Notes under the pieces: model-generated
The model's database searches: none
What the model was told of the DNA's origin: nothing
The model's input: the letters and a program-made list of their open reading frames with translations, nothing else
NCBI GenBank assembly: GCA_937967325.1
Contig: CALBSQ010000148.1
Span: 11,459 to 75,458, forward strand
Direction of reading: 5' to 3'
Length of the DNA: 64,000 bases
Source: an uncultured Chloroflexota bacterium
Lineage (GTDB): Bacteria > Chloroflexota > UBA4733
Translations under genes and position numbers: made by a program
Part shown: piece after piece, positions 16,288 to 26,896 of the stretch
Numbering within the stretch: the stretch's first letter is position 1
Layout: each line of letters starts with the position of its first letter

Positions 16288-17052
16288 CTACCCGGTAGCG
16301 TCCCCGACGAGGACCGCCGTGTGCTGCGCGAGGTGAGTTGAGCGGCTCCGTTCCACCAGGTCACGATAGCGTACCCAGACCCCCTTCTGAATCATCACGT
16401 TGGTGTTGAGGATGGTTTCGCGCACCATTTGGCCGGCTGCGACGGCATTGTGGCTGGCGATGGCGTCGAGGATGCGCTGGTGCTCCTCCCGCCAGGCGCC
16501 GCTGGTCAGCCCATGAGCCAGCTCGTAGTGGACGACGCGCGTGAGGTCGTCCATCAACTGGGAGAATAGGCGGGCCAGCCGCCGGTTCCCGGACGCCTCG
16601 GCGATGCCGACGTGGAATTTGCGGTTCAGCTCGACGGCACGGGGAAAGAGCGCCGGACTGAGCTCCTCCGGGCCGAACCCCACCAGATGCGCCAGCCCCG
16701 CCGCTTCTTGGGCGCTGATGCGCTGAGCGGCCGCCTCGGCGGTGGCCGGCTCCAGCAGCATGCGCACTTCGTAGGCGTCGACGACATCGGCGGTGCTGAT
16801 CTCGGTGGCGAAGTGGCCAACGCGGGGGACGATGCGCACCAGCCCGCGTTCCTGCAGTGCCAGCAGGCTCTCTCGCACGGGGGTGCGGCTCATCCCCAGC
16901 TCGCGGGCGACGGCGGCGTCGTCGATGGGATCGCCCGGCGCGATAGTGTTGGCGAGAATACGCTGGCGCAGCACCTGGAAAGCGTGACTCGTGAGATTGT
17001 CTCCCCGCCCGCGGCGGGGACTCGGGGCAGCGAATCCAACAGGCAAGCTCAT
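16288..17052 (-). CDS. GntR family transcriptional regulator, FadR/FCD subfamily
   Basis: Residues about 20-85 form the GntR winged helix (SHAFQVLRQRILANTIAPGD, DDAAVARELGMSRTPVRESLLALQERGLV), followed by the all-helical FCD ligand-binding domain with the metal-site residues in ELNRKFHVGIAEASGN and EEHQRILDAIASHN. Such proteins repress catabolic genes and are released by small carboxylic acids. The ATG at 17052 has GAGG upstream; a GTG at 17067 is an alternative start. The nearest divergent gene is the membrane protein at 17236, so that intergenic space is a plausible operator region, but no palindrome stood out. Confidence 0.9.
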   Translation of the reverse strand: MSLPVGFAAPSPRRGRGDNLTSHAFQVLRQRILANTIAPGDPIDDAAVARELGMSRTPVRESLLALQERGLVRIVPRVGHFATEISTADVVDAYEVRMLLEPATAEAAAQRISAQEAAGLAHLVGFGPEELSPALFPRAVELNRKFHVGIAEASGNRRLARLFSQLMDDLTRVVHYELAHGLTSGAWREEHQRILDAIASHNAVAAGQMVRETILNTNVMIQKGVWVRYRDLVERSRSTHLAQHTAVLVGDATG

Positions 17053-17235
17053 TCCATCCTCTGACACATGCGGGTAGCAGAGATATATTAGGTGGATATC
17101 TTGCCGTTCGTCAACTTCACCCTACCCTTGTCTCCGACGCCTCACGCTCTTCCGCACGGTTCAAGTCAGGGAGAAGGGGCGACAGGAGTGACCGGTAGGA
17201 AGCGGCGACCGGAGTCGTGGTAGGCTGTAGCCCAT

Positions 17236-18030
17236 ATGGTAGCGACGCACGAGTCAGCGGTCCGGGGCGCGCCTGCCAAGGCGCCGGCGGTACGCCCTAC
17301 TGGCTGGTGGCCTCTGGTGGGCGGCAGCATTGCCAGCCTGGTGATTGTCGGCCTCTGCGCCGTCACCATGGCTTCCTGGTCTGCCGGTCTGCCGGGGGAC
17401 CTGCTGCTGGGCGCCGCCGCGATAGGCCTGCTCTGGCGGCTGCCGCACACCATCCCCGTCTGGTCCGGTCTGACCCTGCTGCTCGCCATTGCCGTGGCGT
17501 TGAGCGTCGGCAACCAGGATCTGGCCTCGCGCTTCGCCGACCTGGCCTACTATGGCATCGCTGTCGGCTGCCTGTGGGGCATATGGAATATGCTGTTCGA
17601 TCGGCTGGGCTGGCAGTTCCCGCTCCAGGTGTTGGACCAGCGTTGGCGCGAGGACGGCAGGCAAGGCGTCGCCTACGGCGCCGTTACTGCCCTGATCATT
17701 GTGGTGGCCTACCTTGGTCTGGTCCGCTCCTGGAGCGCGGGAATCGCTCCCGACCTTCTGGTGCTGGCTGGTGTCGCCGGACTGCTCTGGCGTCTGCCCT
17801 GGCGTGTGGCTGCGTGGTGTGGACTGACCCTCGCGCTGGCCGCGCTGCTGGCTGAGGTGGTCGGCAATCAGCCGGCGGCTGCGCGGCTGACGGACCTCGC
17901 CGCCTACGGGCTTGTGGTCGCCCTGTTCTGGCTCATCTGGGGCATACTCATGGACCAGCTCGGCTGGCGTTTGCTGCCGTCGATCGAGCTGTTCGGACAT
18001 GGGGCCGGCAAGGAAACGAGGGCGCCCTGA
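17236..18030 (+). CDS. Membrane protein made of two tandem homologous halves
   Basis: 264 residues with about eight hydrophobic segments. The two halves are clearly duplicated: SWSAGLPGDLLLGAAAIGLL pairs with SWSAGIAPDLLVLAGVAGLL, GLTLLLAIAVALSVGNQ with GLTLALAALLAEVVGNQ, and WGIWNMLFDRLGWQ with WLIWGILMDQLGWR, spaced about 125 residues apart. The repeat unit is three to four membrane helices ending in an amphipathic segment. No family is recognised. The next gene (secreted, also internally duplicated) begins 36 bases after the stop, and galK follows, so the three may be one transcript. Confidence 0.7.
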   Translation: MVATHESAVRGAPAKAPAVRPTGWWPLVGGSIASLVIVGLCAVTMASWSAGLPGDLLLGAAAIGLLWRLPHTIPVWSGLTLLLAIAVALSVGNQDLASRFADLAYYGIAVGCLWGIWNMLFDRLGWQFPLQVLDQRWREDGRQGVAYGAVTALIIVVAYLGLVRSWSAGIAPDLLVLAGVAGLLWRLPWRVAAWCGLTLALAALLAEVVGNQPAAARLTDLAAYGLVVALFWLIWGILMDQLGWRLLPSIELFGHGAGKETRAP

Positions 18031-18065
18031 CTCCACCACCGTCCAACGAGCCGGGCAAGCAAGGC

Positions 18066-18815
18066 GTGCTGAGCTGGCTATCGCCGTCTGCTCGACGCGA
18101 AGCGACCGTTGGCATCCTCGCCGGCTTGATCCTCGTAGCGACCGCCTGGATCAGCAGCGGCGCACTGGCGCAGCAGCTCTCGCCCGTTTCGCCAGCCGCG
18201 GCAGCGGCGGTGGCCGCGGCTGTGCCGGCGCCGGCGACCGCGACCCCCATCCCAACCAGCGGCTGTGTCTCCGCGGCCGACGTGATCGCCAAGGACGGCT
18301 TCGATCCCTACGCCATCCTGGCCCAGAAGCGCCCGGATGTCCTCGCCTACTACATCCAGAACGGCTGGAATCCCCTGTCTCAGTGCCATGGCATCTTTGA
18401 CGACTGGGCCCGCCAGGACCCGGATGGGAATGGGACGACCGCCGTGCTTGCCTATGTGAAGCAGAAGGGCTGGGCATCAGGCGGACCGGTGCCGACGCCG
18501 ACGCCGTATCCTGACTGTTCGGCGCCACCGGCTGAGGTGGCGCGGTTAGAGTTCGACCCTTACGCCATCCTATCCTTGAACCGGCCGGACGTGCTCTCGC
18601 TCTACGCGCGAAACCCGTCCCCCGATGGCAACGGCAACTGGGATCCGGCGACCCAGTGCGTCGCCATCTTCGACAACTGGCTCAAGCACCCAGATGGCGG
18701 ACCGCCGGCAACCGCCGCGCAGTTCGTTCAGGGGCAAGGGTGGGCGCCGAAAAGGAGCGGTCAGCCGGCCAGTGTAACGTCTGTGTCCTCACTCGACCGG
18801 ACGCCTACGCCCTAG
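18066..18815 (+). CDS. Secreted protein with two copies of a FDPYAIL module
   Basis: The 249-residue product starts with a signal peptide or anchor (VGILAGLILVATAWISSGALAQ), an Ala/Pro-rich linker, and then two copies of a roughly 65-residue module: Cys, then FDPYAIL, RPDVL, Y, Cys, a short IFD(D/N)W block and a final Q(K/G)GW. Each copy has two cysteines that may form a disulfide outside the cell. Copies are about residues 66-137 and 155-232. No known domain is recognised. The GTG at 18066 is the first start after the preceding gene; translational coupling from that gene is possible because there is no clear ribosome-binding site. Confidence 0.65.
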   Translation: MLSWLSPSARREATVGILAGLILVATAWISSGALAQQLSPVSPAAAAAVAAAVPAPATATPIPTSGCVSAADVIAKDGFDPYAILAQKRPDVLAYYIQNGWNPLSQCHGIFDDWARQDPDGNGTTAVLAYVKQKGWASGGPVPTPTPYPDCSAPPAEVARLEFDPYAILSLNRPDVLSLYARNPSPDGNGNWDPATQCVAIFDNWLKHPDGGPPATAAQFVQGQGWAPKRSGQPASVTSVSSLDRTPTP

Positions 18816-18827
18816 GAGGTAACGTCC

Positions 18828-20078
18828 TTGGCAGCCTCAACGGAATCTGATCCCCGTGCCGAGCGCGTGACCGCCTTGCGCGACCTGTTTGCCCGCCAGT
18901 TCGGTCAATCCCCCGCGCTCGTGGCGCGGGCGCCGGGTCGGGTCAACCTGATCGGGGAGCATACCGACTATAACGACGGCTTCGTCTTCCCCGTCGCCAT
19001 CGATCGCGACACGCTGGTCGCCGTCCGTCCGCGTGCTGATCGTGAGGTACGGGTCTATTCGTCGACGCTGCGGCGTGCCGCGCAGTGGACGCTCGTAGGC
19101 ATCGAACGGTCCACTGAGCAGCCTTGGAGCAACTACATCCGTGGCCTGGTGCGCTACTTGCTCGGGGCCGGGGTCTCGTTGCCCGGCGTGGACCTGGCTA
19201 TCGCCAGCACCGTTCCTCTCGGGGCCGGACTTTCCAGCTCGGCGGCGTTGGAGATGGCCTCGGGTACCGCCTTGCTGGCGCTGGCGGGTAGCCAGTCAGT
19301 GGCGGGGCCTATCGGACCGACGAGCGGCGCGGTCGATCCATGGCAGACCATGGCCGTTACGGACCTCGCGCTCCTCTGCCGGCGCGTGGAGAACCAGTTT
19401 GTCGGCGTCAACTCGGGCATCATGGATCAGTTCATCGCTGGGCTGGCGACGCCCGCCCACGCGCTGCTGTTGGATTGTCGCAGTCTGGCCTACGAACATG
19501 TGCCCTTGCCCGATGGTTATCTCATCGGCGTCGCCGACACCGGCGTCAAGCACGGGCTGGTCGCCTCCGAGTACAACGCCCGGCGCGCCGAATGTGAAGA
19601 GGGCGTCCGGTTGCTCCAACCCGTGCTGCCAGGCATTCGCGCCCTCCGTGATGTCACTCCGGAGCAGCTCGGCGGGCATCAGCACCTCCTGCCGGAGCGG
19701 GTTGCCCGCCGCTGCCGCCACGTCGTGACCGAGAACGCGCGGGTTCTCGATGCTGTGGCTGCACTCAGGGCCGGCGACCTGGACACCGTTGGCCGCCTGA
19801 TGTACGCCTCGCACGCCAGCCTGCACGACGACTACGAGGTCACCGTTCCGGAGCTGGACACGCTGGTGGAGGCGGCCCGTGCCGTCCGCGGCGTGGTCGG
19901 CAGCCGCATGACCGGCGGAGGCTTCGGAGGCTCCACGGTCACCCTGATGGAGCGCCGCGCCGCGCCCCACTGGGACCGGGCGCTGCGGCGCGCCTACCGC
20001 GAGCGGTTCGGCCGTGCGCCGAGCACGTTTGTGACGGCGGCGGCGGGCGGGGCGGGGATCGTCATCCCGCCGGTTTGA
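18828..20078 (+). CDS. galK: Galactokinase
   Basis: A GHMP kinase with the galactokinase signature GRVNLIGEHTDYNDGFVFP near the N-terminus, the phosphate loop VPLGAGLSSSAALEMA, the catalytic-Asp region NSGIMDQFI, and the C-terminal GSRMTGGGFGGSTV motif. It phosphorylates alpha-D-galactose at O1 in the Leloir pathway. Length 416 aa is slightly above the usual 380-390 because of a short insert after the phosphate loop. The TTG start is set by AGGAGGT seven bases upstream. galT and galE are not adjacent. Confidence 0.95.
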   Translation: MAASTESDPRAERVTALRDLFARQFGQSPALVARAPGRVNLIGEHTDYNDGFVFPVAIDRDTLVAVRPRADREVRVYSSTLRRAAQWTLVGIERSTEQPWSNYIRGLVRYLLGAGVSLPGVDLAIASTVPLGAGLSSSAALEMASGTALLALAGSQSVAGPIGPTSGAVDPWQTMAVTDLALLCRRVENQFVGVNSGIMDQFIAGLATPAHALLLDCRSLAYEHVPLPDGYLIGVADTGVKHGLVASEYNARRAECEEGVRLLQPVLPGIRALRDVTPEQLGGHQHLLPERVARRCRHVVTENARVLDAVAALRAGDLDTVGRLMYASHASLHDDYEVTVPELDTLVEAARAVRGVVGSRMTGGGFGGSTVTLMERRAAPHWDRALRRAYRERFGRAPSTFVTAAAGGAGIVIPPV

Positions 20079-20175
20079 CCCCCTTACATCCCAGGTGGAA
20101 TACTAGGTCGGTTCTGGCTGCCGTGTCCCCTGTGTTCGCGGCGGCGACGGGATCAGCGTGAGGAGAGGCGACGCG

Positions 20176-20685
20176 GTGCTGGCTGAGAAGATCCGCGACG
20201 TGCCCGATTTCCCCAAGCCGGGCATCCTGTTCAAGGACATTACGACCCTGCTGCAGGATGGGGCAGCCTTCCGCGAATCCATCCGCGCGCTGGCCGAGCG
20301 CTGCCGGACGCTCCAGCCGGAAGTGATCGTCGGCATGGAGTCGCGCGGCTTCATCTTCGGGGCGCCGGTGGCCTATGAGCTGGGTTTGGGCTTCGTGCCC
20401 GTCCGCAAGCTGGGCAAGCTTCCCGCCGAGACCATCAAGGAAGAGTACCAACTGGAGTACGGTACCAACACCGTGGAGATCCATCGCGACGCTATCAGCT
20501 CTGGCCAACGCGTGGTGATCGTGGACGATCTGCTGGCCACGGGCGGCACCTGCCGGGCCACCGCGCGGCTGGTGGAGCGGCTGGGCGGCCTGGTGGCCGG
20601 CGTGGCATTTCTGGTGGAGCTGACCTTCCTCAACGGCCGCGAAGTGCTGCGTGGGTACCCTATCGAGACGGTGATCCGGTTTTGA
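20176..20685 (+). CDS. apt: Adenine phosphoribosyltransferase
   Basis: 169 residues from the GTG at 20176, the usual length. DVPDFPKPGILFKDIT is the APRT N-terminal signature, GMESRGFIFGAPVAYEL the PP loop region, and VVIVDDLLATGGTCRA the PRPP-binding motif. It converts adenine and PRPP to AMP. AGGAG lies upstream; a GTG at 20158 in the same frame is an alternative. It starts a same-strand series with mtnA, a PfkB kinase and ahcY: adenine released from methylthioadenosine would be its natural substrate here, although an MTA phosphorylase gene is not in the window. Confidence 0.95.
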   Translation: MLAEKIRDVPDFPKPGILFKDITTLLQDGAAFRESIRALAERCRTLQPEVIVGMESRGFIFGAPVAYELGLGFVPVRKLGKLPAETIKEEYQLEYGTNTVEIHRDAISSGQRVVIVDDLLATGGTCRATARLVERLGGLVAGVAFLVELTFLNGREVLRGYPIETVIRF

Positions 20686-20721
20686 GCGAGCGAATGGGGA
20701 GGCCGGCTTGTGCGGTCGCGC

Positions 20722-20886
20722 GCCTGCCGATGAATCAGCAGGCTACGATTACAAAGCCCCCTAAAGGAGGCTGGACTGAACAATCAATTGTGCTGAGGCG
20801 CAGCAATTGCGGGAATTACACTGGCATCACGTGTTTAGCCTGCTTTAGCAGGCTTTGTATTGTTAGCCGGACCATTTATGGTCCGG
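20722..20886. repeat. Cluster of palindromes (REP/MITE-like) between apt and mtnA
   Basis: Five inverted repeats lie within 165 bases: GCCTGC/GCAGGC (20722-20743, 10-base loop); AGCCCCC-TAAA-GGAGGCT (20755-20772, one mismatch); a 9-bp stem with a 2-base bulge and AGGCG loop (20785-20809); a perfect AGCCTGC-TTTA-GCAGGCT (20837-20854) followed by TTTGTATTGTT; and a perfect CCGGACCA-TTTA-TGGTCCGG (20867-20886). The second and fourth are also inverted copies of each other over about 20 bases (three mismatches). The region is less GC-rich than its surroundings. The 20837 hairpin plus T-rich tail could end apt transcription; the whole looks like a mobile palindromic unit. Confidence 0.7.
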
Positions 20887-20950
20887 TGGCGCTGCCGTGC
20901 CCGACCTATGCGCCCCATCTCGCTGCAAGCATCGCCATATGCATCCCTCA

Positions 20951-21984
<1,034 letters not shown>

Positions 21985-21988
<4 letters not shown>

Positions 21989-22917
21989 GCCTGTTGGTCG
22001 TCGGCTCCGTTGCGTTGGACAGCGTGGAAACCCCGTTCGGCTCGGTCACCGACGCGCTCGGCGGCACCGCCTCCTATTTCACGACCGCGGCCAGTCTGTT
22101 CACCCGCGTGCAGGTCGTTGGGGTGGTCGGTGAGGACTTCCCCGTAGAGTACCGAGACTTCCTGCAATCGCGCAACGCCGATCTGACCGGGCTGTCGACC
22201 GCGCCGGGGACGAGCTTCCGCTGGAAGGCTCGTTTCGACTTCAATCTCTCCGCTGCTCAGACCCTCGACACCCAGTTGGGCGTGTTCGCCGGCTTCCGGC
22301 CCGAGCTTCCGGCACCCTATCAGGACGCGGAGTTCGTCTTCCTCGGCAACATCGATCCCGAGCTGCAGCTCACCGTCCTTGAGCAGTTGCGGCGACCGCG
22401 CTTCGTGCTGCTGGACACCATGGACTTTTGGATCGGTGGGAAGCGGGATCAATTGGCCGAAGTGGTGCGGCGGGTGGACGGCGTGCGCATCAACGAAGGG
22501 GAGATCCGCCAATACACCGGCACGTTCAGCCTGCGCGCCGCGGCCCGGCGGGTGATGTCCGAAGGTCCCAGCGTGGTGATCGTCACTCGCGGCGAATATG
22601 GCGCCCTGCTGTTCAGCCGCGACGACCTCTTCGTCGCGCCTGCTTATCTGCTGGAAGAGGTGCGCGATCCGACCGGCGCGGGCGACTCCTTCGCTGGCGG
22701 GCTGATGGGTTTCCTGGCGAGGGAGGGTACCGTCGACCGGCTCACCTTGCGCCGCGCTATGCTGTATGGCGCTGTGCTGTCGTCGTTCATCGTCGAGGAG
22801 TTCAGCGTTGGCCGCTTGCGGGCGATTACCATGAATGACGTCGTGGCGCGCTACGAGGAGCTCGTGCGCACCACCCATTTTGACGAGGCCGCGCTCGCGC
22901 CGGCCGGAAAGGTGTAA
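21985..22917 (+). CDS. PfkB family carbohydrate/nucleoside kinase
   Basis: 310 residues with the ribokinase fold: N-terminal LLVVGSVALDSVETP and GGTASYFTTAAS, and the C-terminal DPTGAGDSFAGGLMGFL motif with the catalytic Asp and anion hole. The lid region is short. Translationally coupled to mtnA and six bases before ahcY. Because AhcY releases adenosine and MtnA acts on a phosphorylated ribose derivative, adenosine kinase or a methylthioribose-type kinase are reasonable guesses, but sequence motifs seen here do not decide the substrate. Confidence 0.85.
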
Positions 22918-22922
22918 ACACA

Positions 22923-24200
<1,278 letters not shown>

Positions 24201-24301
24201 CGAGCGATCAGGTGTCAGGTATCAGCCATCAGCGGGCGTATCGGAAGGTAAGGTTCCCTCATTCCTCGAGGGCGGAGATGAGAGGCAAGGCAGCTTGGAT
24301 G

Positions 24302-24522
24302 GACGCGACACTGGCGGCGGGGGCGCCGGGGCCGCGACTGCGGGCCCAGGGGGCACCCCCGGCCAACCACGAAGCACTGCGGTGCGGCGGACGGCTCCAA
24401 CAGACACTACGACTCCCAAATCGGGATGTCGACCCCACATCGTCGGGCGACCGCAGTCGCCCCGGTCGCTTGGCCGCCGACCGCAGTCGCGGCCCCGGCA
24501 TCCCCACCACCAGTGTCGCGTC
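24302..24522. repeat. 221-bp element with 42-bp terminal inverted repeats
   Basis: The 343-base space between ahcY and the reductase gene contains an inverted repeat with arms 24302-24343 and 24481-24522 that match at 38 of 42 positions (both start GACGCGACACTGG on their own strand and end in GCCGGGGCCGCGACTGCGG). A third partial copy of the inner part (CCGCAGTCGCCCCGG) lies at 24451-24465. No open frame of interest lies between the arms. Size and structure fit a MITE or a large structured transcript end. Confidence 0.75.
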
Positions 24523-24543
24523 TCTTCCTAATCCGCGTAAGGG

Positions 24544-25485
24544 ATGAGCGATCGTGTGACCGCGCTCATCACCGGGGCGGGCGGCTTCGTGGGCCGGCAC
24601 CTCGCCCGTCACCTGCGGTCCCTGGGTCAGGAGGTACATGGGCTTGGTCGCGGCGAGGCGCCGCCCGATCTCCAGCAGTTTCATCGAGCCGACCTGCTCG
24701 ACGTGGCTGCTACACGCCGTGCCATAGCCGCTGCCCGTCCCGGTGCCGTCTATCACCTCGCGGCCCAGTCGGCCGTGCCGCAATCGTGGGACGATCCGGC
24801 CGGCACCGTCGTCAACAATCTGGTCGGGCAGATCAACCTGCTCGAAGCGGTGCGGGCTGAAGAGTTGGACCCTGTTATCGTGGTTGCCATCTCGTCGGAG
24901 GTCTACGGCCTCGTCCAACCGGAGGACAACCCGATCTCGGAGGATGTGCCGCTTCGTCCCGTCAGCCCCTACGCGGTGAGCAAGGCCGGCCAGGACCTGC
25001 TGGCGTACCAGTACGCGATGGGCCGGGGCATGCGCATCGTCCGGTTACGTGCCTTCAATCACGTCGGGCCGGGGCAATCGGATCGCTTCGCTATTGCCAG
25101 CTTCGCCCGTCAGATCGCCGAGATCGAGCGTGGCCTGCGACCTCCGGTCGTGGAGGTCGGCGACCTGACGGCGGAGCGCGACTTCAGCGACGTGCGCGAC
25201 ATCGTCCGCGCCTATGTGCTGGCGGCGGAGTGTGGCCGGCCCGGCGAGGTATACAATGTAGGCTCAGAAGCCGGGCGGCGGGTGGCGGATGTACTGGAGG
25301 GGCTGATCGGCCTGAGCACGGTACGCGTGGACGTGCAGCAGGAGGTGTCTCGTCTGCGTCCGGCGGACGTGCCTCGGCTGGTCTGCAATGCCGCTCGCCT
25401 TCGCTCAGCCACGGGATGGAAGCCGATGATTCCGTTCGAGGAGAGTTTGCGGGACGTGCTGGAGGATTGGCGAGCGCGGGTATGA
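24544..25485 (+). CDS. NAD-dependent epimerase/dehydratase, GDP-4-keto-6-deoxymannose reductase-like
   Basis: Extended short-chain dehydrogenase, 313 residues: TGAGGFVGRHLARHL cofactor loop, HLAAQSAVP, the catalytic SSEVYG and PYAVSKAGQ (Tyr-x3-Lys), and RAFNHVGPGQSDRFAIASFA, the last being characteristic of the Rmd group that reduces GDP-4-keto-6-deoxy-D-mannose to GDP-D-rhamnose. No GDP-mannose 4,6-dehydratase (gmd) gene is next to it, so the exact substrate is inferred. The ATG at 24544 comes right after the inverted-repeat element and has GTAAGGG upstream. Confidence 0.85.
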   Translation: MSDRVTALITGAGGFVGRHLARHLRSLGQEVHGLGRGEAPPDLQQFHRADLLDVAATRRAIAAARPGAVYHLAAQSAVPQSWDDPAGTVVNNLVGQINLLEAVRAEELDPVIVVAISSEVYGLVQPEDNPISEDVPLRPVSPYAVSKAGQDLLAYQYAMGRGMRIVRLRAFNHVGPGQSDRFAIASFARQIAEIERGLRPPVVEVGDLTAERDFSDVRDIVRAYVLAAECGRPGEVYNVGSEAGRRVADVLEGLIGLSTVRVDVQQEVSRLRPADVPRLVCNAARLRSATGWKPMIPFEESLRDVLEDWRARV

Positions 25486-25552
25486 GTCGACCTCACCCCA
25501 CCCTCCCCATCCCCACCGATACGGTAGGAAGGGAGGGTGGGGTGAGGTCGAC
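25486..25552. repeat. Perfect 22-bp inverted repeat immediately after a stop codon
   Basis: Arms 25486-25507 and 25531-25552 are exact reverse complements (GTCGACCTCACCCCACC... on the left arm) with a 23-base loop. The left arm begins one base after the TGA of the reductase gene. The transcript would form a very stable hairpin, which may serve as a terminator or RNA-stabilising structure although no T-run follows; alternatively it is a copy of a dispersed palindromic repeat. Confidence 0.75.
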
Positions 25553-25582
25553 AGTGAGGGCCATAGGTGAGGAGCGACGGGC

Positions 25583-26884
25583 ATGCTGGTTGCTGAAGGT
25601 ATCCAGACGCTCAGGATCGAGACGAGCTTTCCGCGTGTGGTGAAAGCACACCAGCGTTTCGAGACGCCGGCACTGGAGGACATCGAAGGGGCGGTGCGAT
25701 CGGAGCTGGAGCGCCTCGGCGTGCCCGGCCGCATCCGCCCACAGATGCGCGTCGCGCTGACCGGCGGGAGTCGCGGCATCTACCAGATCGCGCGGATTCT
25801 GGCCGCCGTGGCAGCGGAGGTGCGTCGCGCCGGCGCCGAGCCGTTTGTGGTGCCGGCGATGGGCAGTCACGGCGGCGCGACCGCCGAGGGCCAGGTCGGC
25901 ATGCTGGAGAGCCTGGGCATGACCGAGCAGGCGCTGGGCTGCCCCATCCGCTCGTCCATGGACACGGTGGTGCTGGGCCGGTTGCCCAGCGGACTGGACG
26001 TCCACATCGACCGCAACGCCTACGAGGCCGATGCCATCATCCCGGTCAACCGAGTCAAGCCGCACACAGACTTCAAAGGGGAGATCGAGAGCGGGTTGGC
26101 GAAGATTTGTGCCATCGGGCTGGGCAAGCGCAGCGGCGCCGAGCAGATCCACGCTCGCGGCACCAAGGGGCTGCGCACGCTGCTGGCCCCGGCGGCGCAG
26201 TACATGGTGCAGCAGACCGGCAAGTTCCTCTGCGGCGTGGCCATCCTGGAGAATGCCTACGAGCGGACGGCCCGCATCGAAGCGGTGCCGGCCGACCAGA
26301 TCGGCGGGCCGCGCGAGGTCGAGCTGCAGCGGGAGGCTAAAGGGCTGATGGCCAGCTTGCCCTTCGACCAGATCGACGTGCTGATCGTCGACGAGATGGG
26401 CAAGAACGTCAGCGGCACTGGTATGGACACCAACATCCTGGGTCGCATGATGATCCACGGGGAGCCGGAGTTCACCTGCCCAGACGTGACGGCGCTGGTG
26501 GTGCTCGACTTGACCGAGGCCAGCCACGGCAACGCCGTCGGCATCGGCCTGGCCGATGTCACCACGCAGCGTCTGGCCAGCAAGGTGGACCTGGAAGCGA
26601 CCTACATCAACGGCATCACCTCGGGCGTCGGCGGCGTCCAGCGTGCTAAGATGCCGAGCGTGCTGCCCACCGACCGCGCAGCTATCGCGGTCGCGCTGCG
26701 TGCCTGCGCCCGGCCCGATCCGCAGAATGCGCGGCTAGTGCGCATCAAGAACACGCTGGAGCTCAGCGAGCTGTGGATCTCCGAGTCGCTCTTGTCCGAA
26801 GCGAGAGCGCATCCACGCTTGACCGTCGACGGCGTGCCCCGGTCGATGGCGTTCGGTCCCGATGGCGACGCCTGGGCGCTGTGA
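25583..26884 (+). CDS. LarA/DUF2088-domain protein (lactate racemase-like)
   Basis: 433 residues. The protein shows the LarA-type N-terminal domain (VALTGGSRGIYQIARILAA, FVVPAMGSHGGATAEGQVGML, IIPVNRVKPHTDFKG with an ESGLAKICAIGLGK block). The conserved HGGAT and KPHTDF motifs are those of the nickel-pincer lactate racemase family in the broad sense, but the protein lacks a nearby larB, larC or larE, so racemase activity with the pincer cofactor cannot be assumed. AGGAG precedes the ATG. Related proteins are often annotated as DUF2088 or DUF362-like in sugar-acid catabolic loci; the adjacent SDR is convergent. Confidence 0.75.
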   Translation: MLVAEGIQTLRIETSFPRVVKAHQRFETPALEDIEGAVRSELERLGVPGRIRPQMRVALTGGSRGIYQIARILAAVAAEVRRAGAEPFVVPAMGSHGGATAEGQVGMLESLGMTEQALGCPIRSSMDTVVLGRLPSGLDVHIDRNAYEADAIIPVNRVKPHTDFKGEIESGLAKICAIGLGKRSGAEQIHARGTKGLRTLLAPAAQYMVQQTGKFLCGVAILENAYERTARIEAVPADQIGGPREVELQREAKGLMASLPFDQIDVLIVDEMGKNVSGTGMDTNILGRMMIHGEPEFTCPDVTALVVLDLTEASHGNAVGIGLADVTTQRLASKVDLEATYINGITSGVGGVQRAKMPSVLPTDRAAIAVALRACARPDPQNARLVRIKNTLELSELWISESLLSEARAHPRLTVDGVPRSMAFGPDGDAWAL

Positions 26885-26896
26885 GCGCTCGGCTGC

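Noticed and set aside
24201..24301. Small gene between ahcY and the inverted-repeat element
   Set aside because: Short frames only, with no start signal and no protein-like composition.
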